Notes under the pieces: generated by a model
Told to the model about the DNA's origin: nothing
The model's database searches: none
Seen by the model: only the letters and a program-made list of their open reading frames with translations
Part shown: positions 48,177 through 60,600 of the stretch, one piece after another
Layout: every line of letters starts with the position of its first letter
How positions within the stretch are numbered: position 1 is the first letter of the stretch
Made by a program: the position numbers and the translations under genes
NCBI GenBank assembly: GCA_032622095.1
Contig: CP136062.1
Span: forward strand, 132,945,282 to 133,009,281
DNA: 64,000 bases
Source of the DNA: Siphonodentalium dalli
Lineage: Eukaryota; Mollusca; Scaphopoda; Gadilida; Siphonodentaliidae
Direction: 5' to 3'

Positions 48177-48700
48177 TTAACAAATCTCAATCTCAGTCAC
48201 TAAAGGATCCTCCATACTATATGTAAGCTAAATAGTCCAACCTCTCTTGAGAAGACATTTTAAGTATTACTATAGAGACATACAGTTATGTCCCTGGTCC
48301 CACCCTATTTAATCTGGTGACCCCATCTGAATAAATTTGAAATCCCATTTAAAGCAAGTGACCCCATTTGAACAAATCTGAACTCCAGTCACCCAAGGAC
48401 CCTTCATACCAAATATGAACCCATTCAACCTGATGGTACCTGAGAAGAAGTCGTTTTTAAGAATTACTATGGAGGGCAAGAGTTATGGCCCTGGCTTCAC
48501 AACCATTTGACAGAGTGACCTCATTTGAACAAATCTGAATGTGAGTCACCTAGGGAACATCCACACCAAATATGAACCCATTCAGTCTTATGATCTATAG
48601 AAGATGTTCAAAGAATTGTTGACAGATGGATGGACGGACAGACAGATGAACAGGTGACAGATGAGAAGTGATGACTATAGCTTCGTCTCAGGTGAGCTTA
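48177..48700 (+). repeat. Right part of the split tandem-core element
   Basis: Starts TTAACAAATCTCAATCTCAG and shows units with CCATTTGAACAAATCTGAA and CACACCAAATATGAACCC, then GGATGGACGGACAGACAG and AGCTTCGTCTCAGGTGAGC. Compared with relatives, the tail has lost the CTCCACCGGAGA part. Confidence 0.68.
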
Positions 48701-48724
48701 AAAATTACATTTCATTGAACAAAT

Positions 48725-49310
48725 CTGTAAATCCCCCCCAACACTGTGGGGACATCCCTGCAAGAACATGACATTATCTTATTACGTTATTATACCAGTA
48801 GAGTACAGCATAGATACAGGTAGTGTGAGTGGGGCAGAGCTAAATCTCTTACCTCTGCCCCTATTTGAACAAACAATGTGTCAAACATGAATCCCCATCT
48901 CTGATATCTATTCATCTAATAATTTTAAACATTCGCTTTTAAAAAAAGTTGAAGTTAATTGATTTTCCAAAAAGGACCCCATTGGAACAGATCTAAACAT
49001 GCCACCCAAGGACCATGCATACACAAATATAAGCTAAATAGACTTGATGGTTCTTGAGAAGTAATAGTTGTTAGAATTACTATGAAGAGAAAACGTTATG
49101 GCCCTGGCATCCCTCCTATTTGACCTGATGAACTTATTTGAACAAATCTGAATGTGAGTCACATACAGGTACCGTAGGGAATTCATATAGATCTTGAGAA
49201 GAAAACAATTGTTGATGGATGGATGGACAGAACAATGGATGAAAGGACACTCTGACAGACCAACAGTTTTAATCCAATATACCCCCCACTTTTTTGTCCA
49301 TAATAAGGTA
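48725..49310 (+). repeat. Further tandem-core block
   Basis: Diverged units (TCTTACCTCTGCCCCTATTT, GGCCCTGGCATCC, GAACAAATCTGAATGTGAG) followed by GGATGGATGGACAG and TCCAATATACCCCCCAC. The tail belongs to the ATACCCC class although the core is of the CTCCACCGGA class. Confidence 0.6.
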
Positions 49311-49658
49311 TAATGAGTTCACATAGATAAGCGGTTAAGAAAATAATATTGGAACAGCCAAGCGTGAATTTAGTGTGTCCGACGTCGCAAAAGGGTGAAT
49401 GTAGTGATGCTATTCTGTAAGGTGGGCTAGCATCACCAAATTCACCATCTGGGAACCCAATTTTACTTAGTCCTCAACTGCTATGGGGGACCTAGGGACA
49501 GACAGAAGTTCTCCAGCTGAAGTTGGTGGCGTATGATAGTATGCGCACCCATTTGACACCTCAATTATGCATTTTAGAATCTGAACAGAAGGGAAAAAAG
49601 CTGCTAAAAATGTAATTTGAGACTCTAGATACTTCCCAGAAGATGAGGTCTAAGCAGA

Positions 49659-49742
49659 ATGAGGTCCTCAGAGGGTGTATTTGGCGATGCTAGCCTGCCA
49701 CGAAGGGTAGCATAATTAAATTCACCCTCTGGGAACCTCATT
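49659..49742. mobile_element. 84-bp hairpin
   Basis: AATGAGGTCCTCAGAGGGTG pairs with CACCCTCTGGGAACCTCATT. Related hairpins lie at about 49390-49455 and 10060-10130. Flanking text (GCCAGACACACTTA) is also shared. Confidence 0.65.
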
Positions 49743-50028
49743 CTACAAATGCCAGACACACTTAATTTAATCTTGGAGAAAAGGAATTTAATCTGATATT
49801 AATGACTAGTGTATTGTAAACAATGATGGTGCTACATTGACAACTTTAGAAAACAAATGTTCAACACTATTAATCTCATTTAAATTATGAATGACATGAA
49901 TACACTCCATGTAGACTCTGCCTATAGCCACACAAGTTCTGTTATCTATCTACCTGGCACTGTTTTATAAACAACATGTGTCATGTCTATCATGCCTGGT
50001 AGTTCAGAACAGAGATGGCTTGTATTAA

Positions 50029-50508
50029 AGGTACTCAACCCGATAAAACTCCTCTCAATTACTATTTCAATGGCTTCGGGGGTCAAAAATATTTGATTCG
50101 AGTCGAGGAAGTCACCCATTAAAGCTCAGATTTGTTAGATATCGATTTTAGAAATCTATTATTTTTCATTATCGGGAATTCTTTCTGGCCCAGAAGATAG
50201 TAAAAAATTCGTTATTATTACCCACTTGATTATAGAGTTATCCATCCTTGTCTGTTTGAATAGAATTTTGGCGTAAAATCTCGAGCATGTTACCAAATTG
50301 ACGGCAGTTATAAGTACTCATCTCGAGAACATAAGAATTTTCAAAAATCAATATCTAATGACTCTGAGCTTTGTTTGATGGGTTCCTCGACTCGAATCAA
50401 ATATTTTTTACCCCCAAAGCCAAAGAAATAGTAATATAGGACCCTCTGATCGGATTGTTGTTGTTGGAATCTGTTGAGATGGGGACCCTCTTTACGGGTT
50501 GAGTACCT
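50029..50508. mobile_element. TTAA-type MITE, first of a tandem pair
   Basis: 480 bp between TTAA 50025-50028 and TTAA 50509-50512, with ends AGGTACTCAACCCG and CGGGTTGAGTACCT. Closely similar to 2025-2515. Confidence 0.87.
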
Positions 50509-50512
50509 TTAA

Positions 50513-50981
50513 AGGTACTCAACCCGATAAAACTCCTCTCAATTACTATTTCAATGGCTTCGGGGGTCAAAAATATTTGATTCGAGTCGAGGAAGTCACC
50601 CATCAAAGCTCAGATTTGTTAGATATCGATTTTAGAAATCTATTATTTTTCATTATCGGGAATACTATCTGGCCCAGAACTCAGTAAAAATTGCGTTAAA
50701 ATTACCACTTGATTTTAGAGTTATTCATCCTTGTCTGTTTGAATAGATTTTGAGTACACATCCAGAGCAGATTACGGCAGTTATTAGTACTAATCTCGAG
50801 AACATAACAAATTTGAAAAATCAATATCTAATAACTCTGAGCTTTGTTTGATGGGTTCCTCGACTCGAATCAAATATTTTTTACCCCCAAAGCCAAAGAA
50901 ATAGTAATATAGGACCCTCTGATCGGATTGTTGTTGTTGGAATCTGTTGAGATGGGGACCCTCTTTACGGGTTGAGTACCT
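50513..50981. mobile_element. TTAA-type MITE, second of a tandem pair
   Basis: 469 bp, same ends as its neighbour, sharing the single TTAA at 50509-50512 and closing with TTAA 50982-50985. It differs from the first copy in the interior around 50660-50810. Confidence 0.87.
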
Positions 50982-50999
50982 TTAAGTGGATATTAAAAG

Positions 51000-51640
51000 G
51001 ATCTTACTGAACATTTCTGTACATCTGTCTGTTCATGTTTTCTCCCAGACCCCGGATTTCAACCAAATTTAGTGGGGTGACTAGAGGTACTTACCCCCCG
51101 AAGATGTAATGTTATAAGTTCTTCAAAATTTTAATTGAATGTTTTTTAATTTATTTAAATAAAAAATATCTTATTTAATAAAAAAATATTATTTATTAAA
51201 AATAAAATATATATTTATTTTTTTTGGTGAAATTGAGCAATAATTTAAATCTATAAAAAAAAAAAAAAATCCCATTTATGTCCATAGCCCCACCCACATT
51301 TGACCCAGTGACCTCATTTGAACAAATCTGAACCACAGTCACCCAAGGTACCCTAGCTCATACCAAATATGAACCCAATCGGCCCGACGATTTCAGAAAA
51401 GAAGTCGTCTAAAGAATTACTATGTGGAAAAATAGTTATGGTCCTGACATCAAAACTATATGACTTGGTGAACTCATTTGAACAAATCTGAATATGAGTC
51501 ACCTTGGGAACATCCACACCAAATATGAACCAATTTGGCATTACGGTTCCAGAGGAGATGTTCAAAGAATTGTTGATGGACGGACGAGGAGTGATGACTA
51601 TAGCTCCACCGGAGACTTCGTCTCAGGTGAGCTAAAAACA
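51000..51640 (+). repeat. Tandem-core element with CTCCACCGGA tail
   Basis: An AT-rich head (51130-51225) with GAAATTGAGCAATAA, two core units, then GATGGACGGACGAGGAG, GACTATAGCTCCACCGG and CGTCTCAGGTGAGCTAAAAA. The best preserved left and right parts of this family in the window. Confidence 0.7.
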
Positions 51641-51758
51641 GAGTCCAATTAACTCCAACACAATAACTGTTGCAAAAAGAATATGTCAGTGCTCTAATTC
51701 TCGATCTGTGAAGTCACCATTGTTCACTCAATGTGTGAAATGAGCATAGATATATAAT

Positions 51759-52092
51759 CAGACTCCCGTTACAATCCGGTTCAAAGCATACGCCGAACAA
51801 AAGAACGGTAATTAAACGGTCCGCTTATACTAGAGTACGTAATCACTATACCATTACACACTTTCGTCTCGTCCGATCTCATCTCATCCGGTATTCAGAG
51901 GTAATAATCAAGTGTTCGCTTAATTATGGACTAACAAAACTGTCCGGTATTCGGAATATAGAGGTTCCGGATTTTAATTTTTAGAGGTAATTTTTAGTGA
52001 GAATGCACTTGGGTTAATTCGGGACCAGACAATTCATTCGGATTGAGGAGGGATTCGGATTGTAGAGGGTCCAGTATGTAGAGGTTTCACTG
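51759..52092. mobile_element. Possible pogo/Tigger-like MITE
   Basis: Begins CAGACTCCCGTTACAATCCG and ends TAGAGGTTTCACTG followed by TA. CAG-type ends, repeated TCCGG/CGGATT and TAGAGG motifs resemble short derivatives of pogo/Tigger elements. The inverted ends match only partly. Confidence 0.4.
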
Positions 52093-52299
52093 TAATAATA
52101 AATATAGCAAACAATTAATCTAAAGTCTCATTTTTTAATGAGATTTTGATTTTTGCACATTTGGGAGATCCTGGGTGTCTTTTTGTACATTTGAGAGATC
52201 CTGTGTGACTTTTTGCACGATATCATGCGGCAATGACTAATTCAGCCGAAATTACGGGCCTTATTTATCTTGACTATTATTGTCACTGTGATGGTTTTG

Positions 52300-52526
52300 C
52301 GTTATAACGAAATCGTTGTCTGCCAGATTTTGGTGTGCTTTGGTATGGGAAAGACCAGCATGGGTGAATGGATATTCACGCCATCATGCGTCGATGCATT
52401 GTTTTTTTTCCAACTATATCTGTCATGGTCCTTGGTCAACTGTCCATATGAACGTCTTGCATTATATTTTATACATGAGCATTGCTTGTCAGATTACATG
52501 TCATTCTTTGATATTCTGATAAACTA
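52300..52526. repeat. Second copy of the dispersed repeat at 45117
   Basis: Shares CAGATTTTGGTGTGCTTTGG, GACCAGCATGGGT and TGAGCATTGCTTGTCAGATT with 45130-45300. It contains an extra ~30 bp (TATATCTGTCATGGTCCTTG) and runs into the hairpin at 52527. Confidence 0.7.
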
Positions 52527-52739
52527 CAGTAATGCCCTAAGTAATCGACCCCTTAACCACAGCAGAATTATGGGTAACTTTTCAGGATTTAGTTGGAAAT
52601 ATGGCTTGTTGCCATTCATTGGAAAGCTCTCTTGGGGAGCTTTCCGATGAATGGCAACAAGCCATATTTCTGACTAAATCCTGAAAAGTTACCCATAATT
52701 ATGTTGTGGTTAAGGAGCCGATTATTTAGAGCATTACTG
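52527..52739. mobile_element. Tc1/mariner-type hairpin MITE
   Basis: CAGTAATGCCCTAAGTAATC ... GATTATTTAGAGCATTACTG between TA dinucleotides (52525-52526, 52740-52741). The arms pair almost completely (GGTAACTTTTCAGGATTTAG with CTAAATCCTGAAAAGTTACC; GCCATTCATTGGAAAGCTC with GAGCTTTCCGATGAATGGC) around a loop of only a few bases. Confidence 0.87.
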
Positions 52740-52741
52740 TA

Positions 52742-53770
52742 GCACATACAGAACAAAGATATCCATATATATATATATAGAGATTATTTTGTCCAAGCAT
52801 ATTATTACACTGATAACAGTTATGACACATGGTAGGCAATAACAGGCATGTAATTAAGCATTGTAATTAATGTACTCTCATCGGTGTAACACTGTCATAA
52901 CATGCCGTGAGAGGCATTTTCATGTCAGGTTTTGCACCAAGTCTTGTTAAAGTTATATGAAACACTCTGCTACATGTTTCAATTCTCGAATGGAATAATC
53001 ATCCTAAAAGCAGCTCAATGTAGTATTCCTAATATCCCATAACTGCTCCGTGGGGATCAAACAAATATTTTCCGACCTCAATTTACTCACCCCCCCCAAA
53101 TATGGTTCAAGATACATAATCTGATTCTATGGTCCCGGCCTCATCCAATTACAACAACGCCATTTCACCAAAAGCAAATTTAGTTATCCAAATTAGTTTA
53201 TTACCAATAAATATTCACAACAACACCAATCACGATATCATATTTTCGTAAAATTCCTACAATATAACTGTTTTTCTTGGCAGTTTGGAGGTGAGCGAGT
53301 ATGGTTTACAACTTCCAAATTAATTTGGGTCACACATGATCTCTCATAATGGCATCTGCCCATGTCCACTATTTCTGCGGAATTTTTGCAAGACCACCAA
53401 CTATTCCAGGTGGTGAAAAATAACAGATTTCAAAATTCGAAATCTCATAACTCAAAAGCTTTGATGGGTGGGTTCCTTAACTCAATACAAAATGTTTCCC
53501 CCCCCTAAATAAATAGTAATTTAGGGGCATTAAATCTTTAAGACTTGGAAATTTCATGCCGTTATCATCAGTTGGATATTTCACATCAGTAATTGGTTGA
53601 AACTCTGCTTATAGTTTTGATTTTCCAACCAGTATTTAATGTGAATTTTGTTTTTAGATCAAAAGTAGCATATTGCCCTGCTTTCGGTAAAATATTTACT
53701 ATATATTATAGCAAACCAAAATTCCCGGAGCCCTGTTAAACTACTAGTAGGCAATCAGTTGGGAAATTTC
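52742..53770. other. No gene recognised
   Basis: AT-rich; two C-rich tracts (53090-53097, 53499-53506) with nearby CTCAATTTA-type flanks suggest an old diverged repeat. No coding signal. Confidence 0.4.
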
Positions 53771-53779
53771 CAATCTTAA

Positions 53780-54805
53780 TGGTAGTCCACGTTTCATTTG
53801 GCATAAACCAGCTTGTGATATCTGTAAGAATATATACTGTTTTAGTATGATAGTATCTATCCAGGGCTACAGATATCACTAGATCATGTCATGAATCTCT
53901 ACTCAGGCTAATGCCTGTAGAGATCATATTCCACCAGCACAAAACCTGGGAACTTTTTGAGGTTTTGACAGGGAACCTTATAAAATAACACGGGGAATAT
54001 ATTTCTTTGTTATTATCTATTTCTTAATAATGTACTTCACTGTAGGTGAAGGTCCCAACTCGAAATTTCATAATTTAAGTGACTTTGTGAGCAATTTTGC
54101 ATTGCGATTCATACAATTATGGAATTTTTCCTGGGTAATTAATTGAATGTTTATTTCGAAATCGGCTCTCAAAATTCACAGAAAAGCATGCAATTTTAAG
54201 TTGGGACCTTCGCATATAGTAAAGTACACTTTTAAGGAACAGATAATCATTAAAGACATATTATGTACTTGTTCGGGTGCGTTAAACTATTAAGTTAGTA
54301 TTCAGGCACTATGTCAACAGGAGGAATGTAGCATTCTACTATATCATCGAAAATTCAAGCAAATCGACCGTACCACTCCATACAAAACATCATGTGAACT
54401 ACGCTCAATTGTAAATATTTACTTCTCGATTCGGGACGCAACTATCGGCGATAAGTAACGAAAACAATTTCGCTATCGTGAGTCACTAAATTTAATTAAT
54501 ACAAAATAATGATGGCGTACATTGCCAGTTTGGATTTAATATTTGTAAAAATAACTACTTTGAGCAATATTATCCATTTCTTTTTTATCACCCTACCGGA
54601 GTGCTTCACATCACTTTAAGAAATATATTCCCGGTCTTATTTTTTCGACTTTAGAAGGTTCCCTGTCAAAACTTCAAAAAGTTCTCAGGTTTTGTACAGG
54701 TGGAATATGATCTCTACGGGTGTTAGCCATAGTAGAGATTCATGGCATGATCTACATATATCACAAGCTGGTTAACTACAAAGGAAACTACGACTTTCAT
54801 TAGTT
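53780..54805. mobile_element. Large inverted-repeat element
   Basis: Left arm about 53780-54010 pairs with right arm about 54625-54805 (GAGATCATATTCCACC with GGTGGAATATGATCTC; AACTTTTTGAGGTTTTGACA with TGTCAAAACTTCAAAAAGTT). The left arm carries an extra ~70 bp. The interior includes 54235-54565, homologous to 35690-36060 in reverse. Confidence 0.7.
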
Positions 54806-54809
54806 AGGA

Positions 54810-57300
54810 GCTTGATCTGGTCCGGGTGCAGATGAAAATCCAAGTTGACACCCCCATCCAATGGCGACCCTCTAGTGCCTCTACCCATTCCCTGACTACT
54901 AATTAGTGAATATCCAGTTATCAAGATGTTAAATGTAGACTAGTGTAATTTAATTTAACTTTGTTGCACAAATCAGTTGAGATTAAGCATAAATTTTGCA
55001 GGTCATACTGATTCAAGCTATTGAATCAGCTAAAAATCTGAGTGGTATGATCATCACTTATATGGACGGCTTTTTCACAATTATTCATATTAAAGTTAAC
55101 TTGAGTGCAATTGTATTGATCAATTAATTCAATTGTGCATAAGTGGAATTACTCACAACTGACCCTAATTGTATTTACACTATTTCAGGCTTATTTTGTA
55201 TTGGTATTACACAACAAATCTTTGCAAATATCCAATAGAAATGTGAACTGATGTAAAAAGGACTTGAAATCATGTTCAGCCAAATGTGTTAAGTCTCATC
55301 TGTTTGGGCATTGGCACTGGAAGAATTAAACACAATTTTTTTAAGCCATAACAATCTTCCACTCCCAGATATACATTTGGACCATACTAGTAATCAGGAT
55401 CAGCTATCTGTTTTGCTACAATTACTGGGTTTTTTTTTTTCAGTGGAAAAATTATATATTAACTGGTCCCAATAAATTAATTTTGTTCAACTACATGTAT
55501 GTCAGAGCAGAATAATTTTTGACTGAATTTCAAGACTCAGTTGACCACCAATTCTGGTATGAAATAGGGTTTATCCTACAATTGCTAACTTCAGCATAGT
55601 GTGGAGTACTTCAATTTTAATCAGATCCCCAACATAAAATGAAAGAAATGGTGAACGTCATTTCAGGAAAGACTAAAATTATTCACACAAACAAGGACGG
55701 TTGTCCATATATACACATTAAGTTAACTTAACACGCAAAAACTACCAGTCCAATAAAGGTGTTGTTGGCTTCTTGGTGATGACATTAGGATAAGAAATTC
55801 AGACAATACCATACTATAATATGCCATATTGTACCAATATCCAAAGGTGATTCAGTTTGTCATGAGCTCTGTCATTGCATCAGTATAACCCTTTCTTAAC
55901 TAAATACAAATACTCATTGATGAGTAGTTCAAATTGTTCAGATAATTAATAAATTCAACAACATTTGTTGAACTTATTATCTGAACATTTACCACCAATG
56001 GATAAGAATACTTTTGCATTTGTATTATCTGTTCAGCTGCCTGTTGTTTAATTTTATTTCCTGAACATACCTCCAGATGAATAATAGACCATTCTAATGT
56101 ATACATCTGCCTGTCTGTTTGCTTTTAGATGATAACTTTAGCTAGTCTCAAGTCAACTGAATGGAATGAAATTAAGTATTTACTAGCACAAAATACAGGT
56201 CAAGTTGAACTGATCAAATTCTGGTTCCGCCCGTCAATTTTCACCTGAGTTATGGCACTTTGTTGGAATTACCACAAGCGTATTTTGTTCATGCCCCAGC
56301 GATGCTCTTGTTAAGCCTAAACTTTTTTCCTCCAGGCTTCAAGAAAATCTGTTATCCATCAATGTTTATTTTGTACCCATGTATAGTAATTACAAATACT
56401 CGTTTTATATATAAAATGCAGTAAAAAACATAGAACTCATGGGAATATAATAAAAATTTATGTTTTGTGACAAGTGGATTTACACAGATGAATGTAGATA
56501 CACATTGCAATTTAATAACCTTAACTTCCAACTAAGAACAAAACAAGTTTCAAGAGGAAATTCTTAACAAAATAACAGATACTTAAATACAAAATTGTGG
56601 AAGGACAGCAATAATTGACCTGAAAACAGAATTAACCCTCACCATCCCTTCTTCAAAATCTAATCTATAAATTCCCTGAATCAAACAGTAATTTTGTTCA
56701 TGTACATTTGTATACTATGGCATTCCTGCTGCCAATCACTAGTCAATTTTGAAAACTTTAGTTGATGAAACTTCAGTTACTTAGATATTTCTGCATGGAC
56801 AATGATGTTTCTATAGTGAAAATGATGCACTGCCCGAGTTTTAGACAATGAATATTTTGTATAATGTAAAAATCTCTTATAACACAGACACACAAATCAT
56901 TCATTCATTCAATGGTGACAGACAGTTCAGATGAAATGGTCACTTTCATTGAGTGATAAAAAATTATCTAGAAGTTAAGAGTCATATATGTTTCTTTTGA
57001 GAACAGAAAAAAAAAATTAGCATGGACTAAACCTTTCTTTAATGAATACTCATTGACAAGTACTTCCCTCAGGAAATGTTCAGTTAATAAGTCCGACGAA
57101 CGACTATTGGCCATAATGTTTTTTTTTAGGTATTTGGAATGTTACTTTTAACAGCATACTAGTGTTCAACAACAGAACAAAATTATTTCAGCGTGATAAA
57201 TACTACCACAGCTTGCCCTCTAATTTTATATCAGCCTAAGTAGAGTCTTAGCTGGAATAAAATAAGACACTAGAAAAAAGTTTTCAAAAGTAATATCTCC
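54810..57300. other. No gene; AT-rich DNA downstream of CFAP20
   Basis: A short hairpin at about 55925-55990 (TTGTTCAGATAATTAATAAAT with its partner ATTATCTGAACA). Otherwise no repeat family or exon was recognised. Confidence 0.45.
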
Positions 57301-57645
57301 TTAAAATTCTAGAACTTCATAAAAATCAAATAGATAGAGATATCCTCAGAATGTCCTGTTTTAAGCACTAGATATAACTCCTTCATTCCAACGCTTGGCA
57401 TATACATGTATAACATCCAGATTTTTGATGATAAAACTTTATTCTTTGACACATGAATTCCAATTTCAACTGATAACCTGATTAGAGAACATGGAATGTC
57501 AAGGCTGAGACAGGAAAGCAGGCACTCTTGTCTTGTATTCAGATGTAGGTTTCCAACTTGAATCTTCAATTTTCCCAGTTTTGATTCAGAAAATGTCATA
57601 TATACAGATGAGTTTAATTGTCTTAATTCATAATCACATTTCGTC

Positions 57646-60600
57646 CTACTTTTTCGTGACAGGTAAATACAGTTTGAATTCTGCTGGTAGTTCGTCTTCT
57701 GAATAAAGTCTGTCTGAAAAGTACACTCTCCTGATTCGACAGTTAGCATGGATCTGAAAGCAAAATAAAGAGAAGAATGCAATAATTCCATTTCAAATGA
57801 TGGAAATTTGGCCAATAAAGAAGCAATATAGACAATGTTCGCATTCCCCCTACCTATACACATCATACTAATTAGTAAAAACAGTACCCTTATTTATTTT
57901 CCACACTAATTTAGTACTAGTTTCCTTCAATGTACCTACCCATGAAGTTTAAAATTAATTTCTAATTGAAATGGAGGACACATTAATATAATGTATACAG
58001 TATAGAACAAAAACCACGAGGCCCAAAGTACATGTGGGAACTAATTCGGTGACAATATATTTTGATGGATGCCAGACATAAATATCATGTAAGGCTTCTA
58101 GGGACAGTTCAATTGCTAAATTAAATTGATGGCAAAGTCAACGAAATCTCACCTGTACTCTGAGTGTTTCGATGTAGTTCGTGCCATATGCCCTACGTGT
58201 GAAATCTGACAAGTTGAACTGAATTTGATTCCATCCGTCATCCAGTCTCATTGGCATAGTACAAATAAACGGCTTCACCCTTGTCGTACTCTGGTAGTTA
58301 CTTGCTCGGAATCTCCTTCTGACATTTTTGTCATCTAAGACCTGTGGAAAAAGTTACAAATTAATACAAAATGATTTCAAGATCAATTCAATCACATAAC
58401 ATTATTCATCAAGGACAAGCTGTTGAACTCAAATAATCCAATTATCTGACATTCCATAAATCAGGTCAATATCCAAACATGTGGCACTAAATCAGCTGAA
58501 CATATGCATGTAAATATTTGTTTCAAGAACACATTGAGCCCACAAAACACATAAAATAATTTTCAAAGATTTAAAATTAGAGGGGAGCCAAATAGGCAAA
58601 TACTAGTCTATGGAATGAGTAAATAACAAAAAAAATGAGGAGAGGGAACCATTCATTATCTGTTCAATAAGAAGAGGGGCCCAATGCCTTCACAGCGGGT
58701 AAATATACCAACAATTATAAAAGTCTCCAAAAAGCTCACCATCAAGAAGAATGTGGAGAAATAGATCAAATTTGTTCCTATAATCTTTATAGATAGTTCA
58801 CCAAAAGAAATTTTACATGTTGAATCCATTGAACATAATGTAAACAGAACTGTTACAGCTATTTGTAAAAAAAACACCACTATCCGCATAGTAAGTTATA
58901 ATATTTTAATATGATTTTCCGAAAAGTTTTTAATGCTTTGATGCTTCCAATGGTTACAATCCAGTTTTGATTTATAATAAACTTTAAATAGTATTTAATG
59001 AACTAATTGGACTTTGACCGGTAATATCATTGTAATAGTAACACTTACATAACAATGAGTGAATGACTTCGATATGCAAAATATTGTTATTGGAGTGTCA
59101 TAATAATAACAAGAGGTGGCATCAGAGATGCTGTGTCTCGTTTTCGGTGGCTTACCGCCGGTGGCTACCGCAAATTGGTGTGCATCAGTATGGGTAGACT
59201 AATTAATAGGTAAAATCGGTTAATATTTGTTCAAGTTATCGCGCCAACGGCCTCAAAATCGCGAAGAATTCACATACTAAGGGGCATAACTCAGGGGAAA
59301 AATTTCGGAGAAACCCGGTTTTCGCACTCTTTCGAGATATTGTGCGAAGCAAGCCACACACCAAAAATTAATATAATCGGTTAATATTGTTCAAGTTATC
59401 GCGCTAACGGCCTCAAAATCAAGAAAATTTTGCAAACTGAGGGGGATAACTCAGAGAAAAAAGATCGGACAAACCCGCTTTTCGAACTCGTTTGAGATAT
59501 TGTGCCAAGAAAGTCATGTACTGGTACCAAAATTTTTTAATCAAATCGGATGACGTTTGTTGAAGTTATCGCGCTAACGAGCTGAAAATTCGTGAAAAAT
59601 GACTAATTAAGGGCCATAACTCTATCAAATTTTATCGGACCAGACCGGTTTTCGAACTCGTCCGAGATATTCTTGGGAGACACCTATATCGCAAATTTCA
59701 ATCGAATCAGATAACGTTTGTTGAAGTTGTTGCGCTAACAAGACTAAAATCAGTGAAAAATGGCAAAGGGCCATAACTCTGTAAGAAATGTGCGGACAAA
59801 CCCGATTTTTTGTCAGCAGCTTACGTGCATGGATATGTACTCACACAGACACACACCAAAAAAAAAATTAATCCGCCAATAAACGGTTGAGTTATAAGCA
59901 AAACACGCCGCCCGCCCACCATCAAACTATAAACTTGTCGAGTTTTGGAAAAAAACTCGACTAAAAATAGGAACAAACCCTGGTATCTATTTTACAAGAA
60001 CATGTTGATGATTGTTGTTTTACAGTATACCGGTACACGGAGTCTTCTATAAAATTTATGTTATTGTGCATAAATCAATTTGAAGGCCTCAAGCCACTTT
60101 AACATACCTGAACTTCAAATGTGAAATATTTCTTCAAATTCTTTATGATCATCACCAAGAACGGCAGCTTGATGCCTAACGTCTTCTTTGGATCAGCTGG
60201 ACATGTGATGAATGTGGTACTGGAATTAAAATAAGAAGGAATATTGAACACAATGAACAGATCATGTACAATTGTCATCTGAGTTTCACAATTTTATATG
60301 GATAGAAGTACCCAGGTACGGTGGGCTGACTTAGTAGTAAGTTCAATAACTGGGGAGGACTATGGTAAGTATGGTCCATCCAGATTCATGACACGATCTA
60401 AGGCTGTTCCAATTGATCTCCTGTCCAAAAAAAAACATGGCATGGTTGGCAATAATGAAAACTAAGATGAAAAAAACATAAGAAACTAACAACTGATACT
60501 ATTAGCGGAAAATATCGGAAGTGTTGCCAAATCATGAATCATCGTCTTACTCAAACAGACTTATCCTGAGAAAAAAAATGCAAAGTATACAATGAGAATG

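Noticed and set aside
57309-57866. 185-codon minus-strand frame
   Set aside because: It overlaps CFAP20 exon 5 in a different reading frame and runs into the 3' UTR; the true frame is fixed by the CFAP20 match and the splice acceptor.
58656-58889. Hydrophobic 77-codon minus-strand frame resembling a membrane segment
   Set aside because: Sits in CFAP20 intron 3; composition reflects T-rich DNA and there is no supporting family pattern.
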